DNA of 27,811 nucleotides from JBBRLA01 sp038231615 (GTDB lineage Bacteria; Myxococcota_A; Polyangia; Palsa-1104; JAEUJZ01), in NCBI GenBank assembly GCA_038231615.1, contig JBBRLA010000015.1:1-27811 (forward strand). The letters are read 5' to 3'. The translations under genes were made by a program, and so were the position numbers. Under the pieces are notes generated by a model. The model was not told the DNA's origin and ran no database searches. It saw only the letters and a list, made by a program, of their open reading frames with translations. Each line of letters starts with the position of its first letter. The first letter of the stretch is position 1. Shown here piece by piece: positions 1 to 7,706 of this stretch.

Positions 1-720
1 GATGCAGTCCAGCACCAGATCCACCCCGCGCTGCTCGGTGGCGTGGAGCACCGCGTCGGTGAAGTCGCCGTCGTGATAGTTCCAGCAAAACGTAGCGCCC
101 AGCTCCTTGCACCGCGCGGCGCGCTCGGGCGATCCCACCGTCACCATCGGCGTGATGCCACTCTCCCGGCAAAGCTGGATGGCCGCGGTGCCCACGCCAG
201 AGGCCCCCCCATGGATCAACGCCAGGTGCGCGACGGCACTGCGGGCCTCGAAAGGCGGAGGGCCGCTCTGGGGCCTCCCGTGCTGCCCCTTGCTGGGGAA
301 GGGCAGCGCCCCCAGCAGGAACAGGTTCAGGTAGGCCGTCAGGAACGCCTCGGGGATCGCCGCCGCCGCCTCATCGCTCAGGCGGTCGGGCACCCGCATG
401 GCCTGGCTGGCCGGCACCACCACCTGTTCGGCGTAGCCGCCGCCCGAGAGCAAGGCCATCACCCGCTGTCCAACCGCGAAACCCGCTGCCTGAGCCGATG
501 GACCGACCTCGATCAGCCGTCCCGAGGCCTCCAGGCCCAGAATGGACGTTGCGCCCGGCGGCGGCGGATACCGCCCCCAGCGTTGCAAGAGGTCGGCCCG
601 GTTCACCGCAGTGGCGGCCACGGCGATGCGCAGATCGTCCGGCCCGCACTCCGGCTCGGGCACTTCTCCCAAATACAGCACATCCGGTTCGCCGGGGCTG
701 TCGAATAGGATCGCTTTCAT
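1..720 (-). CDS. NAD(P)H:quinone oxidoreductase, zinc-independent MDR family (partial, C-terminus outside window)
   Basis: The reading frame opens at ATG 720-718 and stays open to the left edge, giving the first 240 residues of a protein that in this family is usually about 325 long. The N-terminus (MKAILFDSPGEPDVLYLGEV), the NRADLLQRWGRYPPPPG segment near residues 40-56 and the nucleotide-binding loop HGGASGVGTAAIQL at about 170-183 are typical of PIG3/QOR-like medium-chain reductases. These use NAD(P)H to reduce quinones in the cytoplasm. No structural-zinc cysteine cluster is visible. Oddity: between LGALP (136-140) and LALIHGG (166-172) there are about 18-20 more residues than the family normally has, rich in Gly, Pro, Ser and Gln, so a small in-frame insertion is likely. 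The gene lies 40 bases downstream of the lipoprotein gene on the same strand and may be read from the same transcript. Confidence 0.9.
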   Translation of the reverse strand, partial: MKAILFDSPGEPDVLYLGEVPEPECGPDDLRIAVAATAVNRADLLQRWGRYPPPPGATSILGLEASGRLIEVGPSAQAAGFAVGQRVMALLSGGGYAEQVVVPASQAMRVPDRLSDEAAAAIPEAFLTAYLNLFLLGALPFPSKGQHGRPQSGPPPFEARSAVAHLALIHGGASGVGTAAIQLCRESGITPMVTVGSPERAARCKELGATFCWNYHDGDFTDAVLHATEQRGVDLVLDCI

Positions 721-760
721 GGTAGCTCCGCTTCTTTACCGGCGGACGAGGTGGCTGGTG

Positions 761-1717
761 CTACTGAGCTGGTGGAGGCGCCGCGCCCTGGGGTGGCGCT
801 GCCTGCGCCGGTGCCGGCACTGTACCTTGGACCGGGGTGGCCTGCCAGTCGACGTGGACATGCAGCCGGCTGCCGACGCCGGACTCGCTGCGCTCCGAGA
901 TCGTGTCCACCATCTGCCCCATGAAATCGCCGGTGGCCAGGTCGAAATGGACCTCTCCCTGGGTGGTGCCCTGAAGCTGCGCCCCCTGGCTCTCGCCCTG
1001 CGATTTGCCCTTGAAGCTGATCGTCGCCACCGAGCCGTCCTTCTTCTCGTAGTGGTAGTCGATCTCCAGGTTGTTTTGCCCGCCGGACGGCTGCGGGATC
1101 GGCACCTCGGTGCGCACCTTCCAGTCGTTGCCGACCTCGGTGTTCCGTTCGGGAAACAGATAACCCCGCCCGGCCCCGTAGATCGAGCCGCCCATGATGC
1201 GCGCGAAGCCCGGGTCGAGCGGCTTTTGCGCCCCCTCGACCGCCAGTTTGGTCACCTCGCCCCGGGGGCTGCGTTCGAAGCTGACCTTGATCTCGGCCAG
1301 GGCCCGGGATACCGCGTCCACGTCCTTCTGCTCCCGCGGCGAGTCGCCTTTTCCCTCGATCTCCACCAGCCTGCCGACCACATGCTGGGTCCCGTCCGGG
1401 TCCACCGCGGTAAGCGTATGCTCCTCGTTCAGCGTGAAGACGCGCATCAGCCGCACGCTGCCCTTCCGCGCCTTGGCAACAACATTCAGCGGCTCGTTCT
1501 CGATGAGGATCGAGACCTTGCCCTGTCCCTTCTGCCCGGCCCGCCCTTGCAGCCGGAACAGGTCCCCTGCGGGCACCACCGGCTTGGGCGGCGGTGGCGG
1601 CACCACGACAGGGACCGGCTTGGGCATAGGGCAACCCGGCAGGGCCATCCCCGCCAGACCCACGAAAACCGGCCAGATCGCTAGCGTGGTCATCCTGCTG
1701 GATCGAGGACACATCAT
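761..1717 (-). CDS. Predicted lipoprotein of unknown function
   Basis: A 318-residue frame. It begins with a short hydrophobic signal (TTLAIWPVFVGLAGMALPGC) whose LPGC end resembles a lipobox with Cys at about residue 29; Pro at -2 is unusual, so lipidation is probable rather than certain. A proline run (PVVVPPPPPKPVVP) follows, which could span the periplasm or cell wall. The rest is a soluble beta-rich domain with no catalytic motif I recognise. The C-terminus is a Pro/Ala/Gln-rich tail. Two adjacent ATGs (1717 and 1714) are preceded by AGGA on the minus strand, which fits the second slightly better; ATG 1693 would give a more compact signal peptide. It may be remotely related to DUF-type 'LLRY...GQ' periplasmic proteins, but I cannot show that. 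Confidence 0.75.
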   Translation of the reverse strand: MMCPRSSRMTTLAIWPVFVGLAGMALPGCPMPKPVPVVVPPPPPKPVVPAGDLFRLQGRAGQKGQGKVSILIENEPLNVVAKARKGSVRLMRVFTLNEEHTLTAVDPDGTQHVVGRLVEIEGKGDSPREQKDVDAVSRALAEIKVSFERSPRGEVTKLAVEGAQKPLDPGFARIMGGSIYGAGRGYLFPERNTEVGNDWKVRTEVPIPQPSGGQNNLEIDYHYEKKDGSVATISFKGKSQGESQGAQLQGTTQGEVHFDLATGDFMGQMVDTISERSESGVGSRLHVHVDWQATPVQGTVPAPAQAAPPQGAAPPPAQ

Positions 1718-1775
1718 ATCCTGACGGTAACCAAGAGCCCGGATATGGTCAAGGTTTAGCGCCCCTAAACCCTAT

Positions 1776-1807
1776 CAAGCCGACGAAAAGCCAAGCCGAC
1801 GAAAAGC
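1776..1807. repeat. Two exact tandem copies of a 16-bp unit
   Basis: CAAGCCGACGAAAAGC occurs at 1776-1791 and again directly at 1792-1807. It abuts the left arm of the long inverted repeat and lies in the gap between two minus-strand genes. It may mark the edge of an inserted element or simple slippage. Confidence 0.85.
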
Positions 1808-1812
1808 CAGCA

Positions 1813-1930
1813 AGAAGCACCTGGCCGGAGCAGATTTTGGCGCACCCCCACAGCGACTGAGGGAGCGTACTACTGTACGTGACCGAGGAAGCGAGGAGGT
1901 ACGCCAAAATCTGCCCGGCCAGGTGCTTCT
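1813..1930. repeat. Long near-perfect inverted repeat (MITE/REP-like element), possibly also a terminator
   Basis: The left arm 1813-1842 and the right arm 1902-1930 are inverted copies that differ by one extra A (30 versus 29 bases). The arms begin with AGAAGCACCTGGCCGG and end in GCAGATTTTGGCG. The 59-base interior has its own dyad, CGTAC-TACT-GTACG at 1866-1879, flanked by similar direct motifs (GACTGAGGGAGCG and GACCGAGGAAGCG). The element begins only 3 bases beyond the stop codon of the small gene at 1933-2277. Transcribed RNA could fold into a very long stem, so it may end or process the transcript. The spurious short frames inside it look like those commonly over-annotated in dispersed repeats. 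No transposase is nearby. Confidence 0.85.
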
Positions 1931-1932
1931 GT

Positions 1933-2277
1933 CTAGTTGTCGCCATGGTCGTCCCCTTCGTGGGGGGGTTCCGGACGCCGGAACCGGTGGACCTTGCCGC
2001 CATCCACCGCGGTCAGCTCCGGCCGGTCCTTCACCACCGCTATCACCACCACGTCATTTAGCGACACGGCCAGGTCCGGGGCCTCGGCGGCCCGCTCCGA
2101 GAGCAGGAGGAACCCGTCCTCGATCCCCAGGAGGAAGCCGCCCCCCAGGCAGTTCTCGTGCTCCTCGCAGGATCTGGGCCCGAAGACGTTGACCTCCTGC
2201 CCGACAAAGCGCTCAAGCACGCTCGGCGAAGATGCAGGACGGCGCGGGAAGGTCCACTTGGTCGGAGGCTTCGGCAT
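1933..2277 (-). CDS. Small protein of unknown function (114 aa)
   Basis: ATG 2277-2275 to TAG 1935-1933. The middle of the protein (LERFVGQEVNVFG, then GGGFLLGIEDGFLLLSE and LAVSLNDVVVIAVVKD) alternates hydrophobic and polar residues as in a small beta-barrel, somewhat like Sm-type or similar folds, but I cannot assign a family. Two cysteines (CEEHENC) sit in a loop between the first strands. The C-terminal tail is rich in Arg, Pro, His and Asp and may be disordered. There is no signal peptide and no strong ribosome site. The gene is in line with its neighbours on the minus strand, and the inverted-repeat element starts just beyond its stop. Confidence 0.65.
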   Translation of the reverse strand: MPKPPTKWTFPRRPASSPSVLERFVGQEVNVFGPRSCEEHENCLGGGFLLGIEDGFLLLSERAAEAPDLAVSLNDVVVIAVVKDRPELTAVDGGKVHRFRRPEPPHEGDDHGDN

Positions 2278-2367
2278 GATCTATCTTCGTTAGCGCACTC
2301 TGGCCGGCTCTGCAAGTTCCTTCCGCTATCTCCCGGCGCCAAAGAGGTGCGCATCCGACCCGTCCGG

Positions 2368-2697
2368 TCAACGTTCTGGTCGCCAGCGCATCAGCCGGCG
2401 CTGCCAGGTCCCGTCCTTCTCCGCCGATCGGTAAAGCTGCCGCCCGAGGGCCAGAAGGTGCGCCGTGCACAGGTCCCCCTCCACCTGTGGGGGCGGTTCC
2501 CCCGCGCCCCCGGTGCGTACCAGCGTGCAGGTCCCTCTCCGGCCTTCGTCCAGCGAGATCGCCAGCACGTGGTCGGTGCGTCCGGCGGGCAGGTGCAGTT
2601 GCGCCCGGTAGCGCACCTCGGCCTCCGTCCGCGAGAGCAGGTCCAGTTCAAACCGGGCCCCCGTATGGGGCCGCTTGTCCGTCGAGGTGATCGGCAT
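2368..2697 (-). CDS. Small protein of unknown function (109 aa)
   Basis: ATG 2697-2695 to TGA 2370-2368. The first 60 residues look like beta strands (ARFELDLLSRTEAEVRYRAQLHLP, quoted as residues about 14-37 in two strands), and the C-terminal end is strongly basic (RRLMRWRPER). There is no signal peptide, membrane segment or recognised motif. The gene lies 31 bases after the acyltransferase stop on the same strand, so co-expression is likely. No clear Shine-Dalgarno sequence precedes the ATG. The codon pattern matches the surrounding genes and the overlapping plus-strand frames show no recognisable protein, so this strand is preferred. Confidence 0.6.
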   Translation of the reverse strand: MPITSTDKRPHTGARFELDLLSRTEAEVRYRAQLHLPAGRTDHVLAISLDEGRRGTCTLVRTGGAGEPPPQVEGDLCTAHLLALGRQLYRSAEKDGTWQRRLMRWRPER

Positions 2698-2728
2698 AAA
2701 TATACCGCGGCGCCTTGGCGCTTCGCGA

Positions 2729-3241
2729 TCAGCGTTCTCGCAGCACCCGCGCCGGGTTCCCCGCCACCACGGCGTAGGGCGGCACGTCTCGGGTCACCAC
2801 CGCCCCGGCGCCGACTTGCGCGCCCTGCCCGATGGTCACCCCGGGCAAAAGGATGGCCCCGATGCCGATATCACAGCCATCCAGCAGCCGCACCCGGGCA
2901 AACTGGAGCGCCCCGCGCATGATCGGCTGGTCCCGCCCCGCTTCCTTGTGGGTGCTGGTCAGAATTGACACCTTGGGACCGATCCCGACCTCCTGGCCGA
3001 TCTCGATCCCGCCGGCAGCGTGCAGGAACGCCCCCTGGCCGATCCAGGTGCCTTTACCCACCACCAGCTCATTTTGGTGGTAGCCTTTCAGGATGGCGTG
3101 GTGTCCGACGTAGACGTCCTCGTCCAAAAAGACCCGCTCGGGGTGAAAAATAAGCGCGCCCTCTTCCAGCACCACCGACGCCGGGCAGCGCCCAAGTTGG
3201 GTACGTTCGACTCTGCCGGTCCCGTGGGTTTTCGCGGGCAT
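2729..3241 (-). CDS. Left-handed beta-helix (hexapeptide) acyltransferase, WbbJ/maltose-O-acetyltransferase type
   Basis: 170 residues, a normal length for single-domain hexapeptide acyltransferases. From about residue 40 to the end the sequence shows the [LIV]-G-x4 rhythm: VVGKGTWIGQGAFLHAAGG, IEIGQEVGIGPKVSILTS, then IGIGAILLPGVTIGQGAQVG. It closes with the family signature GAGAVVTRDVPPYAVVAGNPAR. The histidine in TSTHKEAG is in the position of the usual catalytic base. Such enzymes move acetyl or other acyl groups from CoA to sugars of lipopolysaccharide, capsule or small metabolites; the acceptor here cannot be read from sequence. The start ATG 3241 is four bases from the stop of the TonB-dependent receptor, so the two are almost certainly translated from one mRNA. 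Confidence 0.92.
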   Translation of the reverse strand: MPAKTHGTGRVERTQLGRCPASVVLEEGALIFHPERVFLDEDVYVGHHAILKGYHQNELVVGKGTWIGQGAFLHAAGGIEIGQEVGIGPKVSILTSTHKEAGRDQPIMRGALQFARVRLLDGCDIGIGAILLPGVTIGQGAQVGAGAVVTRDVPPYAVVAGNPARVLRER

Positions 3242-3245
3242 GGTG

Positions 3246-6200
3246 CTAGTTCTGCTGAGTTTCTTGCATCGGCGCCTGCTCGGGAATGGGCGGGGCCGGC
3301 GCTGCCGGCACCAGCGGGGCGGCCTGCTCCGACGGCGCTGCCATTTGGGCGGCAGGCGGGGCCGGCTCTGCTATCGGCTGTACCGCCGAGTCCCGGGACA
3401 CCCCGCCCCACTGGTACCGAATGGCGAACTGCGCCCGGAACGGCGCCTGCCGGTTCAGCACCGTGCTGTAGCTGGTATTGTTGCGGTATTGCACGCCGAC
3501 CTGATTGCTGCCGCCAACCGCCGTGCCCAGGTCCAGGGCGTTGAAGAGATCGGCGATCAGGGTGATGTGCTGCCGGGTCAGCGCGTACATGTCGTACTGC
3601 GCCCGCAGATCGATTTGCAGAAAATCCGGGCTGCGCAGTTCCGTCCACTTGCGGATGTCATTCGGGTCCGTCCCCGGGTCCACCCCGCGCCAGCCGCTGC
3701 GGCCGATGTAGACGCCGTAGTTGGCCAGCGCCGGCTCCGCATACAGTTTGGTGGCCGGCGCCCCGGTCAGAAAGAGCAGGTTGGCGCCCAGGGTCAGCCC
3801 ATGGATGGAGTAGCTGGCCTGCCCCTTGAGCTGATGGCGGTGATCGTCATCCAAAAAGCCGTTCAGTAAAAAGTCCCGCCGGGGGACCAGCCCGGGTGCC
3901 CCGGTGACTTCGCCGGCCAGCTGATCCTGGGTGTTCCCCTCCAGATAGGCCAGGGTATAGGAAAGGAAGAAGTTCCAGTTTGAGTTGGGTGCCCCCTCGA
4001 CGACGAAGTCCACGCCGTTGTAGCGCCGGTAGTTGCCGTGCACCGGACGGTAGGCGAAGACGTCGCCAAAGCGCTTGTCCAGGTACACGTGATCGCTATT
4101 ATCCAGCGTGCGCACATCGTTCAACTGCACAGAGGTCCACTGATTGTCGACCAGCCGATAGGTGTACGAGATCGACCCCCGTACGTTCGCGTAAAGCTCG
4201 CGCTCGATGCTGGCCACCACCGTGTCCGCTCGCGGCGGGGAGGTGTTCAACCGCGCGTTGCCGCAGGCCTGGGTCGTCTTGCCCTTGTCGGGACCGCTTT
4301 GGCACACCCCGCGCAGGTCGTAGCCGGCGGCGCCGCCGCTCGATCCCGAGAAGTTATCGAAGCGGTTGGTGGTCCCGTTGAAGTTCCACGTACTCTGGAA
4401 CCCACCGGTATCGGCGGCGGAAGACGAGAACAAGGTGCTCACCTCGCTGGCCCGTCCATAGCCCAGCTTGACCAGGGTCTTCCCGTCGCGGGTCAGGTCC
4501 AGGGTGGTCTGGATGCGCGGGCTCAAACCCAAAAGGTTCTGCACGATCTCCCCCAGGGAGTTGCGGGCGATGCCGTAATCCAGGCGCAGGCCGGGGATGA
4601 TGGTGAACCAGCTCGTCGGCTTCCAGATGTCCTGAATGTAGCCGCCGACGGAGAAGGACTGTCGCACCTGCGCCGTGGCGGGCTGGAAGTACTGGGCCTG
4701 CGAGCAGGTGGTGATGGGTGCCTGCCCCATCATCTGTATCTCGGGCGGGTAGGGCTGGATCGGGTTACAGGGCGTCGGCAGCGCGGTGCCGTTGGGGTCT
4801 CTGGGCGACGGGGAGTTATCGTCGAAATAGGCCAGGTTGCCGGTATCCCCGTTGGACAGGACGTAATGCCGCAGGTAGCTGAAGGTCCCGCCCAGTTTGA
4901 AGGTGTGGCTGCCCAGCCAGCCGCTCTTGAACCAGGTGATCTTGGGGTCCAGTTGGAAACGGTGGCGTTGATCGTCGGTGGGCGAGATATCGCTGGCATT
5001 GAAGGTGATGCCGCTGGGTCCGTCGAAGTGCGCGGAGTTGACGATGTCGCCATTCTGGGGCTGGACATAAAGCCGCTCGAAGATATAGCCGCCGGTCATG
5101 CTTACGATGGCGTGGTCGGTGATGTTCCAGTCCCACGACAGCGACCCATTGGCGCCCCCCTGCTGCTGGTGGTACTCGCTTTCGGGGGCGTAGACGTTGG
5201 CCTGTCGCAGGTTGTTGAAGTACGCCGGATCGCCGCTTACCGACAGCGAGACCCGGTGCCGCGGGGCCGGCGCCCAGGTCAGCTTCAGGTGGGGCAGGAA
5301 GGTGTTGGAAATCCGCGAGGGGTGCTGGGCGTTCAGGGGCGGCCCCGGCACCACCGACGACAGGTTGTAGCTATACTGCATCGAGAAGTAGAACCACAGC
5401 TTCTGCTTGATGAGCGGCCCGGCCAGGTTCAGGTTGAACTGGTAGGAGGCCGTGGGGGGCCGGGGGTCCAGCTGCTGGAGGCGCTTGCCCTCGTAAAGGC
5501 GGGTGCCCTGTCGCGATCCCGAGGACAGCGACTGCTGGTTGAAGTAGAAGCTGGAGTCGATCTCGAACTTGTCCGACCCGGTCTTGGTCACCAGGTTGAT
5601 GACGCCGCCCAGGGAGTTGTACTCGGCGTCCAGAGGCGTGGTCAGCGCGTCGACCTGGCTGATGGTGTCGAAGTTGTAGTTGGCGCTGAAGGTGTTGGTC
5701 ACCGGGTCGGTGACGTCCATGCCGTCGACCAGATAGCGGTTGTGGCGAAAGCTGCCGCCGGCCATGACCGGGTTGGCGCCGCCGGTGACGCCCGGGACCT
5801 GCTGCACGATGTTCTGGTAGCTGCGGGCGCTGGGGATCTTGCTCTCCTGCTCCGCGGTCAGCGTCCTGCCGGTGGCCGGCTTGTCGGCGTTCAGGCGCTG
5901 GCGCTCCTCGACGATGGTGGTGGTCTCCTCCTGTGCCATCTCGGCGGAGAACGGGATGTTCAGTTCCTGGGTCTCCCCCAAACCCACGGTGGCCCGGCGC
6001 CGCACCGGGCGGATGCCCTCGAAGATCACCGTGATCAGGTAGCGGCCGGGCGGGATCTCCAAAAAGTCGAAGCGGCCGTCGTCATCGGTCAACTGGGACC
6101 GGGCCCCGCCGATCATCTGGGGGCTCTCGATCTGCACCTTGGCCCCGGGGACCGCCACGCCGGTGCCGGCCTCTATGATCTTGCCCCGCAGGCGGGCGTT

Positions 6201-6299
6201 CTGCTCGCCGGCGGCCTGTGCCCGCTGCGCAAAGAGCGAGAGCAGCAGCGCCGCGACCAGGCCCAGCCCGAAGGGGAAAACCCGCGTCCTGCCGTGCAT
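3246..6299 (-). CDS. TonB-dependent outer-membrane receptor, Oar-like, with N-terminal carboxypeptidase-regulatory-like domain
   Basis: I chose ATG 6299 because AAGGAG lies 9 bases upstream (6309-6314) and the product starts with a compact signal peptide (MHGRTRVFPFGLGLVAALLL, ending AQA). That gives 1017 residues. ATG 6356, overlapping the upstream stop as ATGA, is the alternative. After the signal comes a beta-sandwich (LRGKIIEAGTGVAVPGAKV ... DDDGRFDFLEIPPGRYLITV), then a plug domain (IPSARSYQNIVQQVPGV, RYLVDGMDVTDP, LGGVINLVTKTGS) and a long barrel of aromatic-alternating strands. Such receptors import bound substrates using TonB energy, or in Oar-like members take part in protein transport; the substrate is unknown. 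Oddity: after the last strand (QFAIRYQW) there is a 53-residue Pro/Ala/Gln tail, whereas barrels normally end at the last strand. The gene lies between a lipoprotein gene and an acyltransferase gene. Confidence 0.92.
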   Translation of the reverse strand: MHGRTRVFPFGLGLVAALLLSLFAQRAQAAGEQNARLRGKIIEAGTGVAVPGAKVQIESPQMIGGARSQLTDDDGRFDFLEIPPGRYLITVIFEGIRPVRRRATVGLGETQELNIPFSAEMAQEETTTIVEERQRLNADKPATGRTLTAEQESKIPSARSYQNIVQQVPGVTGGANPVMAGGSFRHNRYLVDGMDVTDPVTNTFSANYNFDTISQVDALTTPLDAEYNSLGGVINLVTKTGSDKFEIDSSFYFNQQSLSSGSRQGTRLYEGKRLQQLDPRPPTASYQFNLNLAGPLIKQKLWFYFSMQYSYNLSSVVPGPPLNAQHPSRISNTFLPHLKLTWAPAPRHRVSLSVSGDPAYFNNLRQANVYAPESEYHQQQGGANGSLSWDWNITDHAIVSMTGGYIFERLYVQPQNGDIVNSAHFDGPSGITFNASDISPTDDQRHRFQLDPKITWFKSGWLGSHTFKLGGTFSYLRHYVLSNGDTGNLAYFDDNSPSPRDPNGTALPTPCNPIQPYPPEIQMMGQAPITTCSQAQYFQPATAQVRQSFSVGGYIQDIWKPTSWFTIIPGLRLDYGIARNSLGEIVQNLLGLSPRIQTTLDLTRDGKTLVKLGYGRASEVSTLFSSSAADTGGFQSTWNFNGTTNRFDNFSGSSGGAAGYDLRGVCQSGPDKGKTTQACGNARLNTSPPRADTVVASIERELYANVRGSISYTYRLVDNQWTSVQLNDVRTLDNSDHVYLDKRFGDVFAYRPVHGNYRRYNGVDFVVEGAPNSNWNFFLSYTLAYLEGNTQDQLAGEVTGAPGLVPRRDFLLNGFLDDDHRHQLKGQASYSIHGLTLGANLLFLTGAPATKLYAEPALANYGVYIGRSGWRGVDPGTDPNDIRKWTELRSPDFLQIDLRAQYDMYALTRQHITLIADLFNALDLGTAVGGSNQVGVQYRNNTSYSTVLNRQAPFRAQFAIRYQWGGVSRDSAVQPIAEPAPPAAQMAAPSEQAAPLVPAAPAPPIPEQAPMQETQQN

Positions 6300-6308
6300 C
6301 CGCTTCAT

Positions 6309-6314
6309 CTCCTT
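6309..6314 (-). promoter_or_regulatory. Ribosome binding site that favours the downstream receptor start
   Basis: AAGGAG on the minus strand, 9 bases before ATG 6299. It lies inside the frame if translation starts at 6356, so both starts could be used. Confidence 0.5.
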
Positions 6315-6352
6315 CATATTCATCATCCGGGAGGGCGCCTTCCCAAGATCCG

Positions 6353-7417
6353 TCATAGCGCGCCAAACCCGCTGGAAAGGTAGCTCTGGCCGAATGGACA
6401 CAGGACGTTGTCCGGGTTTTGCGGGCCGCAGACGATGCACGAACTGAGGGTCTTGGCCGCCTTGGCCGTCTGGAAGATCGGCAGGCTGGCGTCAAAGGGC
6501 GCGTCCTGCCCCGGCACCGTGACCGCCGCATCCAGGCAGATCGGCGAGTAGGCCGGCACCCCCATGACCGGCGGGTCGCCCGGCTGGCCGACCGCCACCG
6601 GCGGCAGCGGGGACCCGTCGGCACCCAGCTTGGCGGCGCCCATGGGATCCACCAGGTGGTAAAGCGGCATGCTGGCGAAGTGGCTGCCGTCGGCGGTCAG
6701 CGGCACCGGGCCCATGTCGATGAAGGGCACCAGGAGCTGGTCGAAGAAGCCCAGCTGGTAGGGGGTCGGGGGCCTGGCCAGCGCCGGATCCAGGACCTGG
6801 TACAGGCGGTACTCGGTGGACATGGACAAAAGATCGTTCGTCGATCGGGCCTTGGCCGTGGCGAAGCGCTTCACCGACTGGCAAGGGAAATCCGCGGGCA
6901 GCGCCAGGTGGACCACCTGGACCACGGCGCTGTAGGCCCCGCTGCGTCCGGGCTTGCCGGCCTGGGAGGAAAGCACCTCGGGGATGTCCTGGAAGACCGG
7001 GTACTGCTTGTCCTTGCGGATGATCTCCTGGTAGGGGTTGAAGACATAGCCCTCGCCCCCCGTCCCCTGGCACGGTCCGTCGAAGGCATACACCTGCTGG
7101 GCATTGGCGACCAGCAAGGGGTCGCGCTTGGTGCCGTCGGTCCAGAAGGGGGACGTGGCCGGCCCGGCGGAGGACACTGCGGTGGTGCTGGTGCCCCGGG
7201 TGATGACCAGCGAGAAGAGGGCCTGCCCGCGGACGGCCAAAAGGGTGGGCTGGAACGGGTTTGCGCCGCCCATCTGGGGCTTGACCCCGGCGATGAAGTT
7301 CTGGGCGAAGACCGGTCCGGCCAGGAATTCACCCTGGTCGGGATACGGATCGCAGGCGGCCAGCACCGCGAGAGTACACAGGAGAAGGAGATTTTTGCGG
7401 TCCGTGCAGATCGACAT
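6353..7417 (-). CDS. Predicted outer-membrane or surface lipoprotein of unknown function
   Basis: I chose ATG 7417 because it gives a clean lipoprotein signal: MSICTDRKNLLLLCTLAVLA followed by lipobox LAAC, with the acylated Cys at about residue 22. The frame is open further upstream to 7540, but those residues do not look like protein. The mature part is about 330 residues, with no enzyme motif I recognise. It has long stretches of the kind seen in secreted myxobacterial proteins (VFNPYQEIIRKDKQYPVFQD, LLVPFIDMGPVPLTADGSHF). Near the C-terminus is a small Cys cluster (SSCIVCGPQNPDNVLC) that could form disulphides or hold a metal. Its TGA (6355-6353) overlaps an ATG of the receptor frame, so the pair is translationally close. 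A job as a surface partner of the receptor, similar to SusD-type lipoproteins in arrangement but not in sequence, is possible. Confidence 0.8.
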   Translation of the reverse strand: MSICTDRKNLLLLCTLAVLAACDPYPDQGEFLAGPVFAQNFIAGVKPQMGGANPFQPTLLAVRGQALFSLVITRGTSTTAVSSAGPATSPFWTDGTKRDPLLVANAQQVYAFDGPCQGTGGEGYVFNPYQEIIRKDKQYPVFQDIPEVLSSQAGKPGRSGAYSAVVQVVHLALPADFPCQSVKRFATAKARSTNDLLSMSTEYRLYQVLDPALARPPTPYQLGFFDQLLVPFIDMGPVPLTADGSHFASMPLYHLVDPMGAAKLGADGSPLPPVAVGQPGDPPVMGVPAYSPICLDAAVTVPGQDAPFDASLPIFQTAKAAKTLSSCIVCGPQNPDNVLCPFGQSYLSSGFGAL

Positions 7418-7706
7418 GGCGGTTGTGCCTTGGCCTCCGTGGCGAGCGGAATATTCCGCAGAGTCAGCCCGGATGGCAAGTTGAAAGCTTCCAGGCTCGG
7501 GATGATAGGTCGCCGCAATGGGGTGTTTCCCGTCGCGCAATCAATATTACACTTCGATCGATAAATCGCGGCCGGGTGCACAACTTACGCAGCTTCCGGA
7601 TCGCGAGGGGCCCTTCGCTTGCCGCGGGCGAGCTGGAGGAAGAACCCCAAACTTTGCCGTCCTTGCCGTCCGTGCTGTCGCCCGGCCGTCCCCAACGGGG
7701 TGGCGT
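7418..7706. other. Intergenic region with AT-rich patch, probable promoter of the lipoprotein-receptor operon
   Basis: About 290 bases between two minus-strand genes. The stretch near 7543-7570 is much more AT-rich than its surroundings and contains minus-strand TAATAT and the palindromic ATCGAT/TCGATCGA motifs. I could not fit a -35 box at the right distance, so the promoter is only suggested. Small GC-rich dyads (CCCC-GTT-GGGG) lie just after the stop of the 207-aa gene, without a T run. Confidence 0.3.

Noticed and set aside
1749..2003. An 84-codon minus-strand frame through the inverted repeat
   Set aside because: Most of it is translation of the repeat arms and loop, and it overlaps the real small gene in another frame.
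4038..6383. Plus-strand frame of about 780 codons opposite the TonB-dependent receptor
   Set aside because: It is an antisense shadow; the minus strand has signal peptide, plug and barrel features.
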